Source: Cryphonectria parasitica EP155
Taxonomy: Eukaryota; Ascomycota; Sordariomycetes; Diaporthales; Cryphonectriaceae
Direction of reading: 5' to 3'
Assembly (NCBI RefSeq): GCF_011745365.1
Contig: NW_024468911.1
Location: forward strand, 676,759-740,758
DNA length: 64,000 bases
The position numbers were made by a program, and so were the translations under genes. The notes beneath the pieces are model-generated. The model worked only from the letters and a program-made list of their open reading frames with translations, made no database searches and was not told the DNA's origin. Shown here piece after piece: positions 10,606 through 22,794 of the stretch. The first letter of the stretch is position 1; each line of letters opens with the position of its first letter.

Positions 10606-11773
10606 TCAGTTCAAGAATTCCGCAACTTTTTCCTCGCACCAATCAAAAACCTCGCTCGCCCGACCCGATCCTCCCTCGTCCACCTTCCGCTGCGCCAGCA
10701 CCAAATCTTCCCTCTGGCCCGGGTGCCACCGCCCATCACACGTCGCATACCGCCCCTCGGCCGCGTCAGCAAGAGTGACCGAGTCCGAGAACCCCATCCA
10801 CAAGTACGTGTGTGCGCCTACAGGCGAAGGGTTCCTCAGCACAGGCCTAACACAAAAGTACAGCAGGTTCGGGGTGTACTGCCAAATATTCGTGGCATAC
10901 GTTCAAGGGTTGCCGGCGAGATAGAGCACCCCAGTGGTCTCGGCGTAGCGGCGGGCAAACTCAGAGGCGATGAACCAGCAGGCTGCTTTGGACTGGCTGT
11001 ACAGCTCTTTGTAGTCCATGGCGTCCTTGGCAGAGATCACGGAAGGGTTCGGGGCTTGCAGGAACTCCTTGCGCACGCCGTCCGGGGGACTGCCGGTGTC
11101 GACGAGGAGGGAGCCGGGGAAGACGGCCTTACGCTTCCTGGGGGGCTGCGCCGGGCTGTGCTGGAGAGGACGGGCGTGAGGAGGCGGGTTAGGAGGAATG
11201 GGCCCATTGTGTTGGTTGTGAAGTGATACTCGTGGCCTTGTTGTCCTGCGGGGGCATTCTTACGGCCGCCTGTACCCGCATTGTTGAACTTATATTAAAG
11301 TTTATTTTAATAGACCGTCAACAAGATCTCTTACCTATTTTATAAATTCCCTTGCAACAGTGAGAAGTAATGAGAAGAAGACTGACAGTATATCCAGACG
11401 ACCTTCTGGTCCTTTTTCCCTTTCGAGGAATTCCAGGGCGGCTTTCTTGACGCTGCCAAAGTCCATCAGGTCGAGATGTATGAACGCCAAACTCCCCCGC
11501 TGTCTGCCAGCATCTTGTACTCCTTCCTTCTCGTCCCTATAGTGAGCTTTGATGCGGGCAATGGCACTCTCAGCGCGCTCCTTGGACCGGGTCAGGATGT
11601 AGACCTTGCCGCCTGCACCGTAGAGGATGCGCGAGAGCTCGTAGCCCAGACCGTTGGATCCGCCCGTGACAATGAAGACCCGGCCCGACTGGGGTGGCAG
11701 GGTGGCTTCCGTGAGAGAGAGGGCCGGCTGGCGGGAAGAACTGTGTCCAGATGGTGGAAAAGGAGACGGCCAT
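10606..11773 (-). pseudogene. Short-chain dehydrogenase/reductase pseudogene (retinol-dehydrogenase-like)
   Basis: Pieces of one SDR are recognisable in order. They are an N-terminus MAVSFSTIWTQFFPPA, the NAD(P) motif VTGGSNGLGYEL, FNNAG, the catalytic YSQSK, and a typical C-terminus ending in a WCEEK-type block. The reading frame is broken. A frame change near 11711-11720 falls in a CT repeat, as if one CT unit were lost. A second frame change lies near 11125-11131. TGA at 10903-10905 stops the frame where homologs have Gly in an NPG segment. No canonical intron joins RLDIL to FNNAG in frame. Stop and frameshifts are far from the ends, so a working enzyme is unlikely. A longer in-frame upstream ORF from 11991 does not repair the downstream breaks. 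Confidence 0.8.
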
Positions 11774-13407
11774 GGTGGTGCTATGACGCAGGCTCTCCTA
11801 TGACCTATGTTGTTCTTCGAAGGTGAGATTTGGAGTTCGTGCTTGCCACTCATCTCCTTTTGTGAGAACTCGAGTGTTGATGTAGCCATGGCTACTAAGC
11901 ACTTATGCAGTTGGTTAGCTAGCGCTGTTGTTGGATATATAGCACTTATCAACTGTGGATTTTGACCGATGAGGTTAATTTCAAATACCACCTCCTATGA
12001 GATGATAACCTGCTCTCACAATTGTATATAGAAGTGAAATACAAATGCTTGAAGCAAACGAGTCTCTTGCTGCAGGTCATGTTCGAGACCTCCCAATGGA
12101 GGGACCGTCTTGCACGAGCTCTCTGTGGTCATATAATATATGTATAAAGACCCCTGTCGTCCCATCACCACTTGTTGTAGTCGGCAAGTTCTACTTCGTC
12201 CATAATCCAATCCAGCATGCAAGCTGTTACTTATCAACCACTGGCTCCTATTTAACCATCTTCAGCACATTCTTGGTGCTGAATCGCGTGCTGAGAATGT
12301 CACAGTCTCTGAATCAGTGTTTTTGCCATCATCAGATACTGACTTGAGGGCACAGGGGCCTCCCCTCACCCCGGCCCACACTGCAGAATCTGGGGTGTGA
12401 CACTGCTGGAGGGGCATGAAGGACGGGGATTTTGCAGGTGATAGTGGGCTCAGCCGCCGGGGCCGCTCGTAATTATTTTTTGATTATTTTTTCCTATGTT
12501 TTTCTTTCTGTCTCCCAAGAACAGAGCCCGTCACACCCCCTCGTGTCAGTTACTAAGATTAACAATTCAACGTCTTGGCACATGGCTAAATCAATTGACA
12601 TTGTACTCGACCCATCACCTTCAAAACTTCCACAAGCATTTGCATGTCGAATAATTACAGGAAAGAGAATAAGAAGAAATGCGCAAGGCATGCGACGGGC
12701 AGAGAGCTACCTGGTCCCCTTGCTTCCTGGCAAATATTTATCTGCGGTGGATGGGAAAACAGCCTGACGAAGAAAAAACGCACCATGTAACATGCGAGTG
12801 CCCTCGTCTGTCCTCGCCGCCCAAAGCAAAGCATCAGATCAGACCCTCTGTTTGGTTAGATATAAACTGATGGGCAAAATTATGAGCAGCGTTCTACTGC
12901 ACAGGACAGCAGGGGTAAGGAAGAGGGGAGGCTGGGCTTGGCTTGGGCTTTGGTGGGAGGGGTTGGGCTAGTAAATTTTGTGGTCCCATGTTTCGGGCGT
13001 GCATTGTGTCGTGTGAGGAGAGCGCAATCAATTTAATCAGGCGGTCTGAGCATCTGGCCCCAGGCTTCTGCGCCTAAGTAGGTAGGTATTTGCCAGGGGG
13101 GGGCGACAACTGACCTGCGCCCAAAGGTGAGAGGAGTGTGACCTTTTTGAAATGGCGGTAAAAAAGGAGATTAAGAAAGGAAAAAAAGACTGAAAGAACT
13201 TTATCGAGACCTGCATATTGAGATTGAGTCTTGACTTTTAGACCAACGATACTCAAGAACGACAAAACTCTTCCTTGAACAAATTCATTCAGAGGAAACC
13301 ATTCACACCGCCTACGACAAACTTGACGATTGGACGAAGTCCTCTTTCCTCAATCCTCCAAGAAGAAAAGAAATAAGTGGTTTGAACGAGAAGGATCCTA
13401 CCATACC
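11774..13407. other. Spacer, 1.6 kb
   Basis: This region lies between the SDR pseudogene and the small plus-strand gene. No supported ORF, RNA gene or mobile element was seen. An 8-G run lies at 13096-13103. Confidence 0.55.
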
Positions 13408-13938
13408 ATGGCAACATCCCTAATTTCAACCTCTTCGTCGTCGCTCGACAGCCGCGTGCGACAGCAAGTTGGGAGCGCCTACTATGTCACCCGCAAATCT
13501 GACGACTCAAGCGCGTCAGACCGTGTATACAAGAGCCGCTACACATCGGTACGAATATGTATTTATTTTTGTGACTCTTCCTTGCTTCAATCGCTCGCTC
13601 ATTTCCACACTCTTTCTCTGTTCCGCACATAAACACACACTTTCTTAATCATCCTCCCACGGTGCACACGGCCCGCAATTACTATCCCAACCCATCTTAG
13701 GAGAGACAGAAGAAAGAAGGAAAGGAGGAAGAAAAACAAGCCATTGACTCACCCTCAACAGATTTCCGTCCAAGAAGATATTCTCATCTCCAAAATCTTC
13801 TGGGTCAGGAATAAGGCTCAGGGCCTGTTCCGGCGCATCTCTACGGTCACCTCGCATTCATACTCGTTCTCACGCCCACAGCCGCGGCCGCGCGAGTACT
13901 CGAGGGGCCGGCCGCGGTATCGAGACTGGGAGTATTGA
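13408..13938 (+). CDS. Small hypothetical protein, Arg/Pro/Tyr-rich C-terminus
   Basis: Two exons (13408-13548 and 13762-13938) join in phase 0 across a GTACGA...CAACAG intron to give 105 aa. The N-terminus is Ser-rich. The middle (VQEDILISKIFWVRNKAQGLF) could form one amphipathic helix. The C-terminus is rich in Arg, Pro, Tyr and Ser, with repeated RGRPRY-type units. There is no signal peptide or membrane segment. I do not recognise the family. Coding status rests on the exact in-frame junction and on coding-like composition in both exons, so it is plausible but not proven. Confidence 0.55.
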
Positions 13939-14571
13939 GGAGGGCGCGGCTGTTCAGCACGAATGATGGCAGCGGAAACATGACGACGAAATGATGTTAA
14001 TTTTATTCTCTTCTTTTTCTCACCTTCTGGCTTTTTTTGGGGGGGGCCGCGAAGGGGGGGGGGGACGAAGAGGAGGGGCATGGGAAAATGAGGCTTATGA
14101 GGTTGGCATGAGGGCACGCGATGATGAGCAGCGGAGCTTGGCGCATTCTGGAGTGTGGCTTCCTTTTTTTATTTATTTGATCACGCGACCACTGGGTGCC
14201 TTCCTTCTGGCTCCCAACGATGAAATCGTGCATAATATTTATTCTCACAACACTCACTCAGTTCACGAAAAAGAAGCATTCGAATGACGATCCCATCATT
14301 TATAGAGTTCCCTCTTTCTTATTCTGGGCAACCGACTGTCTATATATATGTGTGTATATGCATATATCACTCATGTCGACGTTATATAAAAAAGAGAAAG
14401 GTCGCCCCGTTGTGAGGATCCGACCGGGTATCTAATAAGTAGGAGAAAACAGAAGCAGATTCCCCCCTCTCGCGTACACACAGCGAGTCTCAACCCGCCT
14501 GCGTGTGTTGTGTGGTACAAGCACAGCAGAAGATATATACCTTGGGCCACTTGGGACACAGGTCAACCCTC
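13939..14571. other. Convergent 3' spacer
   Basis: This spacer lies between the small plus-strand gene and the stop of the minus-strand sugar transporter, so it should hold two 3' ends. An 11-G run lies at 14054-14064. No gene was seen. Confidence 0.6.
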
Positions 14572-16406
14572 TCAACCCGCCTTAGCAGTCTCGACCTGGT
14601 CGACACCATCACTCTCGTTGCCGCTGGGCTTCTCGCTGTCCTTGCTCCCACGGTGCCGCATCTCACCATCGCCAAACTTCTGCGCCTCGGCATGCCCATC
14701 GTGGTGGTGAACACGCTCGACGGTCTCGATGAGGCCGTAGCGCAGGGCCTCGCGCTCGACCTCGGCATCGCTGAGGAAGGGCATTTCCTTGGCGGCCTTG
14801 ACGTAGGACATGTTTTCGACGGAGCCCTTGGCGAAAATGATATCGATCTCCTCGAGAGAGCGGTTGGCCGTCTCGGGGTAGAAGATCCAGATCACGGGAA
14901 GGAAGCAGGCGTTGACCACGGCGAAGAAGAGGTAGGTGCCCCAGCCAATGTTGGTGATCATGATGGGCGTAACCCTGCAGAGAGAGAGAAAGTTAGTCGG
15001 GTGTGAGGGAAAAGGAAATATAACAAGCAGGCAAAATCTTACATGACGATCAGGAAGTTGAAGAGCCAGTTGCTGCAAGTCGACACAGCATTGGCCTTGG
15101 CACGGGTCTTGATGGGGTTGACCTCGGCAGGATACAGCCAAGGCAGAGGCAGCCAGGTCGCGCCGAAGCTGGCAATATACGTGAAGAGACCGACGGCAGC
15201 GCCCTTGGCAGCAGTAGGAGTGCCAGGGATCAGGCAGGCGAAAGTGATAATCATAGAGGTCATCTGGCCCACCGTGCCGATCAGGAACAGCTTGCGACGG
15301 CCGACGCGCTCAATAACGAACCACGAGACGGTAGCAAAGATGGAATACACAATCATGTTGACGCCACCCATGAGCAGGGCCATGTTGTGGGTCTGACCAA
15401 TGGACTTTTGGAACAGGATGGGGAAGTAGTAGATGACAGCGTTGCAGCCGCCAATCTGCTGCATCAGCTGGGACGAGGCGCCGAGCATCATGCGGCGGAA
15501 GTGCTGCGTCTTGCCGTTGGTGAAGAGGGTCTTGTAAGGCGTGGACTTGGCGAAGCCACCCGAGGCACGGATGGAATCGACGATAATGTCACGCTCCAGG
15601 GCGGTCTCTGTGCTGTCGAGCTCGTAGCCGCGCAGGGCAGAGATGACAATCTCGGCCTCCTCGTAGCGCTCGTGGGTGAGCAGCCAGCGAGGGGACTCGG
15701 GCAGGAAGTACATGGGTATGGAGATGATGAGGGCAAAGATGATCTGGAAAGCGATGGGGAAACGCCAGGTGAAGTTGTCGGGTCCGTACGAGGCGCCATA
15801 GTCGATCCAGTAGGCGACGCAGGTGCCAAAGGCGATGACGCCACCCTCGATGCAAATCAGCAGGCCACGGTTGGTCGTGCGCGAGCACTCAGCCTGGTAT
15901 GTGGGAATAGTCGAGGTGTTGATGCCATTGCCCACGCCCATGACGACACGGCCCACAATGAACTGGGCAAACGGGGTAGCGTTGCTCATGGAGGTGATCT
16001 GGATGATGACGCCGCAGAACATGATGGCTCCGCCTATGATGATGGCGCGCCGCCGACCCAGGAGATCACCCACGCCCAGAATGAACATGGCGCCAAAGAG
16101 ACAGCCGATCTCGTAGATGGCCGTGGTGAAGCCCTGCATGGTGGAGTTGTCCCTGGTCGCAGGGAACATGTCATTGAAGGGGGCCGCCGAGATGATACCA
16201 CTCATGACACTGCACGGGAGGACATTGTCAGTCTACGTTTCCCGAGTTGAAAAAATCACGTTGCTTATTTTCGGAGGGGTGTAAGGAAAAAGAGAGAAAC
16301 CATACCCTTGATCATATCCAAAAAGAACGAAGCCGGTAGTAGCAATGGTGGAAACCAAAAGGGAGAGCGGCCTCCCTGAGAGGCCACAAAACTTGGGGGG
16401 CGCCAT
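14572..16406 (-). CDS. MFS sugar transporter (HXT-type sugar porter)
   Basis: Three exons (16406-16306, 16209-15043 and 14974-14572) give 556 aa. The first junction restores FGYDQGVMSGIIS, the hallmark of the first transmembrane segment in fungal sugar porters. Other family marks are GDLLGRRRA (loop 2-3), PESPRWLL after TM6, QQIGGCNAVIYYFP (TM7 substrate motif), ERVGRRKL (loop 8-9) and PETANRSLEEID after TM12. All twelve helices are accounted for, so the protein should be a plasma-membrane proton-coupled or facilitative sugar carrier. The C-tail is hydrophilic and His-rich, with Ser and Lys. The substrate cannot be named from sequence. The start at 16406 is set by the short first exon that supplies TM1. 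Confidence 0.94.
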
Positions 16407-19400
16407 GGTTATCGATCCAGCCTTGATGATCTATGAAAAAGAATTTTGCATGCAGAAGACACGGGACAGACAAGACGATCTCTTAAGACCTCTTGAAGCT
16501 CGCTGAGCAGGAGGGGTCGACCGTCTGGGAAAAGGTGGAGGGGGGATGGTCGAGCTGGAGGAGGAGAGAGAAAGAGTGTGTTCAAAGAGAAGGAGGGTGG
16601 TGTCACGAAGGGCAGATGTGTTCTGTCTTATATGATCGACCTTTTCTTCCCCCCCCCCCCCCCACGATGCGATCTGACTTGGGCACTATGCTATGTAACA
16701 GTAAGACCAAGGCACAAGATAAAAGTTCCACCGTACGGCCGGCGTCTCGTTCTGATGCTACCATAAGAGTACATCATAGTCACTCTTTCAACATCCTGGG
16801 GGGCCAGAAAACCAGGGGGCACCCCCATGGACCTCGGGTACTGTGGGCAAAAAAGGCACGGGCATGCTCTGGCTGCCGTTCCGCCGATCTTCTCCCCACA
16901 TTGAAGGGATGTTTGGTTGGTGTGTCCTTTTTTCTTTTTGTCAGGGAGCGTTGCTACAGTACGATGCTACGGCGTGCGTCCTGCAAAATGCAATGCGAGG
17001 CACTGTAGTGGACCAGAGACAAGTGATAGGCGGTGACAAAAGCGGGTGCAGGGTCCCTGAATATCATGTCCCCCGAAGCCCATGTTCGGCCCAGCAAGTG
17101 GTGGTGGCCACGCGTGCCTCGGTTTGTGTTTGCGGGGGAGTTTGGTGTATGTGGCATAATTAAACTCGAAAATTACTTTAGGTACTACTAATATGTACAG
17201 AATACTACTTCCTTGGTCGTAACAATGCTGGCCCGACCGACGACTCATGCAGGCTGCGAGGGGGGAATGAGACACGGGCTGAGTGTGATAGGGTTGAAGG
17301 CAATGATGTCGAGGAGGAAAGTGCCGTCATCTACTCAGTAACTCAGTATCTAATTTACTTACATGGGTGCAAGGTGCAATAACTTGGTGTGCAACGGCGG
17401 GCGGCGAGAGAAGAGAGAGAGAGAAAAAGAGCCGAGTAGAAAAAGCCAAAAAGCAATGAGGTCATCGTGTGGATTATTCTTCTCTCGGCGAAAATCTCCC
17501 TAGCCAAGAAATGGACGGGTTCCCCGCTCGGGGAAAGATCTGCCAGAGATCCTGTCCTCTTATGTACCATAGTATTTGCTGGTGTGGTGTTGGTTTCTGA
17601 AAGCTGAGGCCCCGCTTTCTAGAGTGGCTTGTCACGGCAGGGTGGTCAGCGGCTGAAGTTTCTGGTCTTGGCTGGATATTATTCGTCTTTCTCTTTTCCT
17701 AGGTCCTTTTTTTCTCTTTCTTTTTTCCTATACGGCAGGTCGTTGAGACGGATAGGTGAGGAGCCTTCAAAGTATTTGTCTGGACTGTGGTCACCCTCGG
17801 GCCTTGTCGGGATTCAACAAGCCGAGTTAATCCTTTCACATGTCGTTTGGCTGAGAAGACGCAGTCAGATTCCCAAACGCGGGGGGGTGGGAGGCGAGGT
17901 CGGTATGTCCCACTCTTTTTTTTTGGCGCTCACTCTCACTGCAGTGGACCAAATCCCCAGTGGGCCAGTTCTCTGTGCCATGGGGAAGGGAAAGCACAAC
18001 TGGAGAGGTCTCCCAAGTCCCCATATTCCCCTCTTTCTGAGTCGTGATTTTTTTTCTGGGTCGTCCTTTCCTTGGTCACAAAGTTCTGTCCCGGGTGCCC
18101 ACAATTGGTCAAACGGGCCCCCCTTCCTACTCCAGCTAGAGGAAGAGAGTACCGTAGGAACAAGCTCCACAAGCTTTTGAAGATCTTCTTGTCCGTCCAA
18201 GGCCCAACCCTCCAACAGAGTATGTGTGTGTGCGTGGATATTTGAATATCCATGCGACAACTTATCAACCTGGAAGAGGCTGAAAGCGGCCCGCAAGATT
18301 TTTCGCTGCCAAAACCCAAAACCCCTGTGCGCGACGGTTCAATCAAAAATGAAACCTTGCAACGTGCTGCAGCCGAGAGATGTTCGTCCAAGGCAGAGAC
18401 GCAGATCTTTCTTCAGATCCGACAGGGGGGCAAGTCATGAGAAGTGAGGTGAGATGCTACGGTATCAAGAATACTACCACCGACAAGCTCAGACGGCCGG
18501 ACGAACTAGGACGTATCAACGTTATCAAGACCGCCGCCATTGTCCGCCCGGTATTCCTCTCCTGATGGGCCACCGCGGATGGACCGACCACACACACTCA
18601 GGCACCCGGAGTGGAGGGGAATGGGGGACGCCTTGTCCACTCAGGACGGCTCACACGGAGTCATGTCAGCCGCGCCGGACGGTGTTGGTTCAACGAGAAC
18701 CCACACGGTCCTCCGACCCGACCCGACCCAAATTCCCACCCCTTCCTTCTCGTTAGGAGCAAACAGAGTACTTTCTGTGAAACAGGAAGGGACAGATGAA
18801 AAAAAGAAAGAAAGAAAAAAAAAGGAAGGAAAAAAAAAACCTGTCAATGAAAATTGGACCTCATCAACACCATTTGTAATTGTGTTTCCGCTTTTGATCT
18901 CCGCTTTTGATAGGGATGCGTTGCAGCTTTTTGGACAGCGGTGAATCCTTTTGCTGTGCTTTCGCTCGTCTTGATCTTTTCCGTATCCCTGCGATATCCG
19001 AGCTCGTACAGGACATTTTCACAGGAATAAGAGAACGAGCTGAAATAAAAGTGTCCAACCGCTGGCGCTATTCGGTCAGTGCTCAGACTGGTGGATGATC
19101 TTTTCGTGATAGATCGCATTCTGTTATACCGGGTGCTTCATCAGACTGCTTGGTTGTTCGGAGGTAGCACTGGAGAATGAAGCGACGGCAGGACACGAGA
19201 ATTCCTTCTCGGTCAACGTCCGGGCAGTTATTATCAAGTATGGTACACAGAAGAGCTGACTCAGATCCAACATTTCGACTCAGACGACGCGACGCAGCGA
19301 CGATCAATGTTATTATGGTTGCATACGAATAAGCTGAATGTCACAGCCTCAAACCAGCAAAGCGCGCAACTCACAACGTGTATACTGGCTTAACGACACC

Positions 19401-19511
19401 AATTGATGTTCAACATACAAGCCAAAAGGTTTGAGTTAATGCTGATTGGTATGGATTTATGTGGAAATTATATATGGACAACCCTGGACTTCACAATTCC
19501 GTCGGTATTAT
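16407..19511. other. Gene-poor spacer, 3.1 kb
   Basis: This region lies between the sugar transporter start and the stop of the CHZ1-like gene. It contains a 15-C homopolymer (16649-16663) about 245 bp upstream of the transporter ATG, and several A-rich or CT-rich tracts. ORFs up to 183 codons occur but overlap each other on both strands and contain low-complexity runs. I do not accept any as a gene. Confidence 0.5.
16649..16663. repeat. Poly-C tract (15) in sugar transporter promoter
   Basis: Fifteen C on the plus strand lie about 245 bp upstream of the transporter start codon. Confidence 0.9.
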
Positions 19512-19830
19512 TTACTCGTCGGGAATATCTTCCTCACCGGGCTCCTCATAACCTCCATCAGGCTTGGCACCACGAGTTCGTCCCTTGATGATGTTGGACT
19601 TATCGATGGCCTCGTTATCGTCACGTTCTATAATCGACAACTGTCAGCCTATTATGCCCGTTCGCCCGAGAAGGATTGGGGAGAAGGGGGAGGGGGGCTG
19701 CTTGAGCTACGCGCATACCAAGCTGGGCGTCAGAGTCAGCAGTAGCCTCGTCAATTCCCTCCTCGACAGGTACTTCGTCCTCCTGGACGGGGATCTGCTC
19801 CTCCTTCGTGGCATACGATTCCTCAGACAT
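19512..19830 (-). CDS. Small acidic CHZ-domain protein (H2A.Z chaperone Chz1-like)
   Basis: Two exons (19830-19719 and 19627-19512) join as GAA across a GTATGC...TTATAG intron to give 75 aa. The first half is strongly acidic. The second holds AIDKSNIIKGRTRGAKPD, which matches the CHZ motif (ID-x-x-NII-x-G-R-TRG-x-x-D) of the yeast H2A.Z-H2B chaperone Chz1, followed by an acidic tail ending DIPDE. The expected role is a nuclear chaperone delivering H2A.Z-H2B dimers for SWR1-dependent exchange. The protein is shorter than yeast Chz1 (about 150 aa), keeping little beyond the motif and its acidic flanks, and one Arg of the usual GRRTRG is missing. Other small acidic CHZ-containing proteins are an alternative. 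Confidence 0.75.
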
Positions 19831-20098
19831 GGTGTTTGGCTGATGGACAGTGGGAGCAAGATAACAGAGACTGGGTTTGTGGAGCTGAGAGTAAAACGGT
19901 CCGAATAGGGAATTGTGGTTCTCGTGGGCCTGGGGAAATTCTGGGTGTGTGTGGGAAAGAAAATGCGGTTCTGTTGCTGAACTGTGGAATGCTCGTCCCC
20001 CAGGCTCGAAAGGAACCTGGGGATTTCCCCAGCCTTTTATTGTCGTCGACGACAACCCATTTTCCTTGGTGCGGGACTGGCTTGCAGACTGGTGCATA

Positions 20099-20133
20099 TC
20101 ATCATCATCATCAGCATCACCACCACCACCACC
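20099..20133. repeat. ATC/ACC trinucleotide repeat
   Basis: Imperfect ATC units run into ACC units about 270-300 bp upstream of the CHZ1-like start. Confidence 0.75.
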
Positions 20134-21943
20134 AGAAACCCACATGTCGCCCACGAGGAGTCTGTCCTTTGTCTCGTCGTGCAATATCTTCGATCATGAC
20201 GACAACGACTCCTCGATGATGAATGGCATCGGCCGTTTGGGACGCGGAAGCCCCCTAAATTAGCACACAGCTGGCGCGATCGGGCAAAGACTTTAGAGTT
20301 TCTGCCGCTTCCCCAGACTGCCGGGACCGCTTAAATTATTCAATTCATTAATCAATGACTACCAGCAAAGCAGCGGAGCGCGATTTGCAGGTAATGTTTC
20401 GTCCTTGTGCTGCTCAGATGCTGGTCTCTCAACGGCGCGCCCCCCCTGGCGATCATTTCAATCACTCGGGAGCCAGCGTTTCCGGGAGGGACTCAATGAC
20501 GATGGCGTTCAAGCGCGGTCGTGTGTATGTACGGGATCGATAGCAGTGACGATACACTAATTACACGAAGACCCGTTTTTTAGTGAAACCATGATGGCAC
20601 GAAACTCCCACAGACAAGCTTCGATCGCGACGAGGCCAGCATTCATAGCGTACATCCAAGGCGTCCTTCACACAGCCTTCTTCAGACTTGTGCGTCAATG
20701 ATATTTTCAGCCGCATCTGCCATTATGCAGACTGCTGATCGGCTGTTGAACCATGGAGAGGCTCAGTTCCCGCGGGCACTTTTAGGGCGCCTTGGTTCTA
20801 GGAGAAGGGTTACTTGGGACCAATTCTTTTTATGACATTTTATGCTAATTCACCTCTAAATGACATGGTCATTGTGTTTGGTAATTACCATGGCGGTATG
20901 CAGGGATGGTAAGGAATCAATGCCTGTGAAGGTCACCTCAACTTCAAGCCTTGGCCAGACTTGGTGTCTCTGGAGATACAGCAAAGGAGAAAATGGAATG
21001 AACCCTAACCCTCATGATAACTGGCCTCTCTCTGCCTATGAGTGTTTGAACACAGAATTACTGGCCCAGAAAGAGAACAATGATTGTTGCTGATGATAAT
21101 GAAAAGCTGTCATCCAGTGAGAGGTGGCCTTGGGGGTAAAGAGAGCATGAAGAAGAAGACCATTCGACCTCCCCCACACCCCCCTCCCAAAAAAAAAAAC
21201 CCCCCTTTCCAAGCATTGTTGATCCTGGTGGGTTCTCTAAGGTTTCCAGTGCCCACATGTTCAGAGCTGATTGTCAAGGAAAGTGGTACATGATGGGTGA
21301 TCTCGGGCTTCAAACTTTGTCTGTAACTTGCGCAGTTCTGATCCTCTCTTGAAAGTCTGTCTCGCATGAAGAAAGGCACGGAGTGTGACTTCATACACAT
21401 ATTTCCCGTGTTGCGAAGAGAAAATGCCCATTTCCAGTAATAAATTAAATGTATGCCCAGGCAATACAGTTTCTTCACATACTAATTAGGGACTTGAAGC
21501 ATAATTTGTTGTCAGCTGTCTCGAGTGAGAAGAAAGCTTGGTAGTTTTTCATGACAGTGAGCATGCCCCCAAGCACGACTACTCCGCCTCCCCAATACTC
21601 CGTTAGCAAAAACATTCTCCGAAAACTAATCCTGACGGTCCACTCGACAACTTCGGAGAGCTGCTCTTGTTTTATCTCAGCAGAGAGCGTTGTTGCGGCT
21701 GAACGCAGACAGTGAAGTTCTCACTGAGACAACGATGAAAGTCCACTTCATAGTGGGCGATATTTTCCAATGCAACTTTGTTATCGATCCCCGCTGGGAT
21801 ACCATCTCTGGGCATATGATGCCGTCACACGCTCGTACATCTGACTGGCATCGAACACTAACACTTCCGTGCCAGCTTACCTCGCAATTCCTACTACAAT
21901 CAAATCTACGCTGACAGACAGGCAGACAGGCAGACAGACGGGC

Positions 21944-21945
<2 letters not shown>

Positions 21946-21978
<33 letters not shown>
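21946..21978. repeat. (GA)n microsatellite
   Basis: About sixteen GA units are preceded by degenerate CAGACAGG units, in intergenic DNA. Confidence 0.85.
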
Positions 21979-22794
21979 AGAAAGAAGAACAAAGGAAGAA
22001 ACAGTAGCTAGCACCGAGAGTTCTACTCTCATAGTACGTGTGTTGCATCTGTTACACTATCATTTATTGTGCATATGAATTCAGTATAGTTGACTGACTT
22101 TTGGTTTGCAGGAAATCTTGTTTAGAGCAGTGAGAACTTGGAGGATGAGCATCAAAAATCAATCATGTCTTGCTCTCAGCCATCTAACAACAATCAGTCA
22201 TCGATATGGCCTGGAGGGCCAGTACGTTGCTGACTACTAAGTATTTTCTATTCTTTCTCTTTTCTCCCCCAAAGAATACAAATAAGGAAATCAGCTTCTA
22301 TGATACTTGATATTTTGTTTGACTGCTTTTCTTATGAGAAGTCAACCATTGAGGTGACAGCATATTGATGACCCAGTCCGCAACGTGGTAATCACTTAAG
22401 TACTTGTGAGTGACAAAAGGCAAATATAGCAGCGAGAGGCCACATGGTGTTTAGTGATCAAGTAGGCATCCTACAGAGGGTAATAGCGGGGTAGCATGCT
22501 GGAAATATGCCTCCAAAGGCACCATAGCGAGGGGCTGAGTCATCAAGGACCCTGCTGGAAAAATATACCAACATTACTACTTCCCTTTAAACCCCACTGC
22601 ATGTGTCTCCAAATAGTTGCCTCGGCATTACGAGCAATGCGCCCAGCAGAGTAGACTCATGCCTCAATAATTATTTTACTTGTTGTGACAACCTTAATAT
22701 TCACCACGCGTGATCTGAAAGACCGCGAGAAATTATTCCATCCGGTGTTTCTACTTGAGGGGCTTTGCCCGCTTCTTAGCACCATTACCAAACC

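Larger units (their letters stand above)
19831..22794. other. Divergent spacer, 3.0 kb
   Basis: This spacer lies between the CHZ1-like and thiolase-like genes, which point away from each other. It contains an ATC/ACC repeat (20099-20133), two telomere-type units at 21001-21012, an A10-C6 junction near 21190 and a GA microsatellite (21946-21978). No supported gene. Confidence 0.5.

Noticed and set aside
10550..10924. Plus-strand ORF over the SDR C-terminus
   Set aside because: It is antisense to the recognisable SDR C-terminal block and has no own family resemblance.
15387..16250. Plus-strand ORF of 287 codons opposite the sugar transporter
   Set aside because: It is antisense to conserved transporter exons and shows no family motif.
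17629..18180. Plus-strand ORF of 183 codons in the 3.1 kb spacer
   Set aside because: It overlaps other ORFs on both strands, its translation is aromatic low complexity without a motif, and codon use is unlike the confirmed genes.
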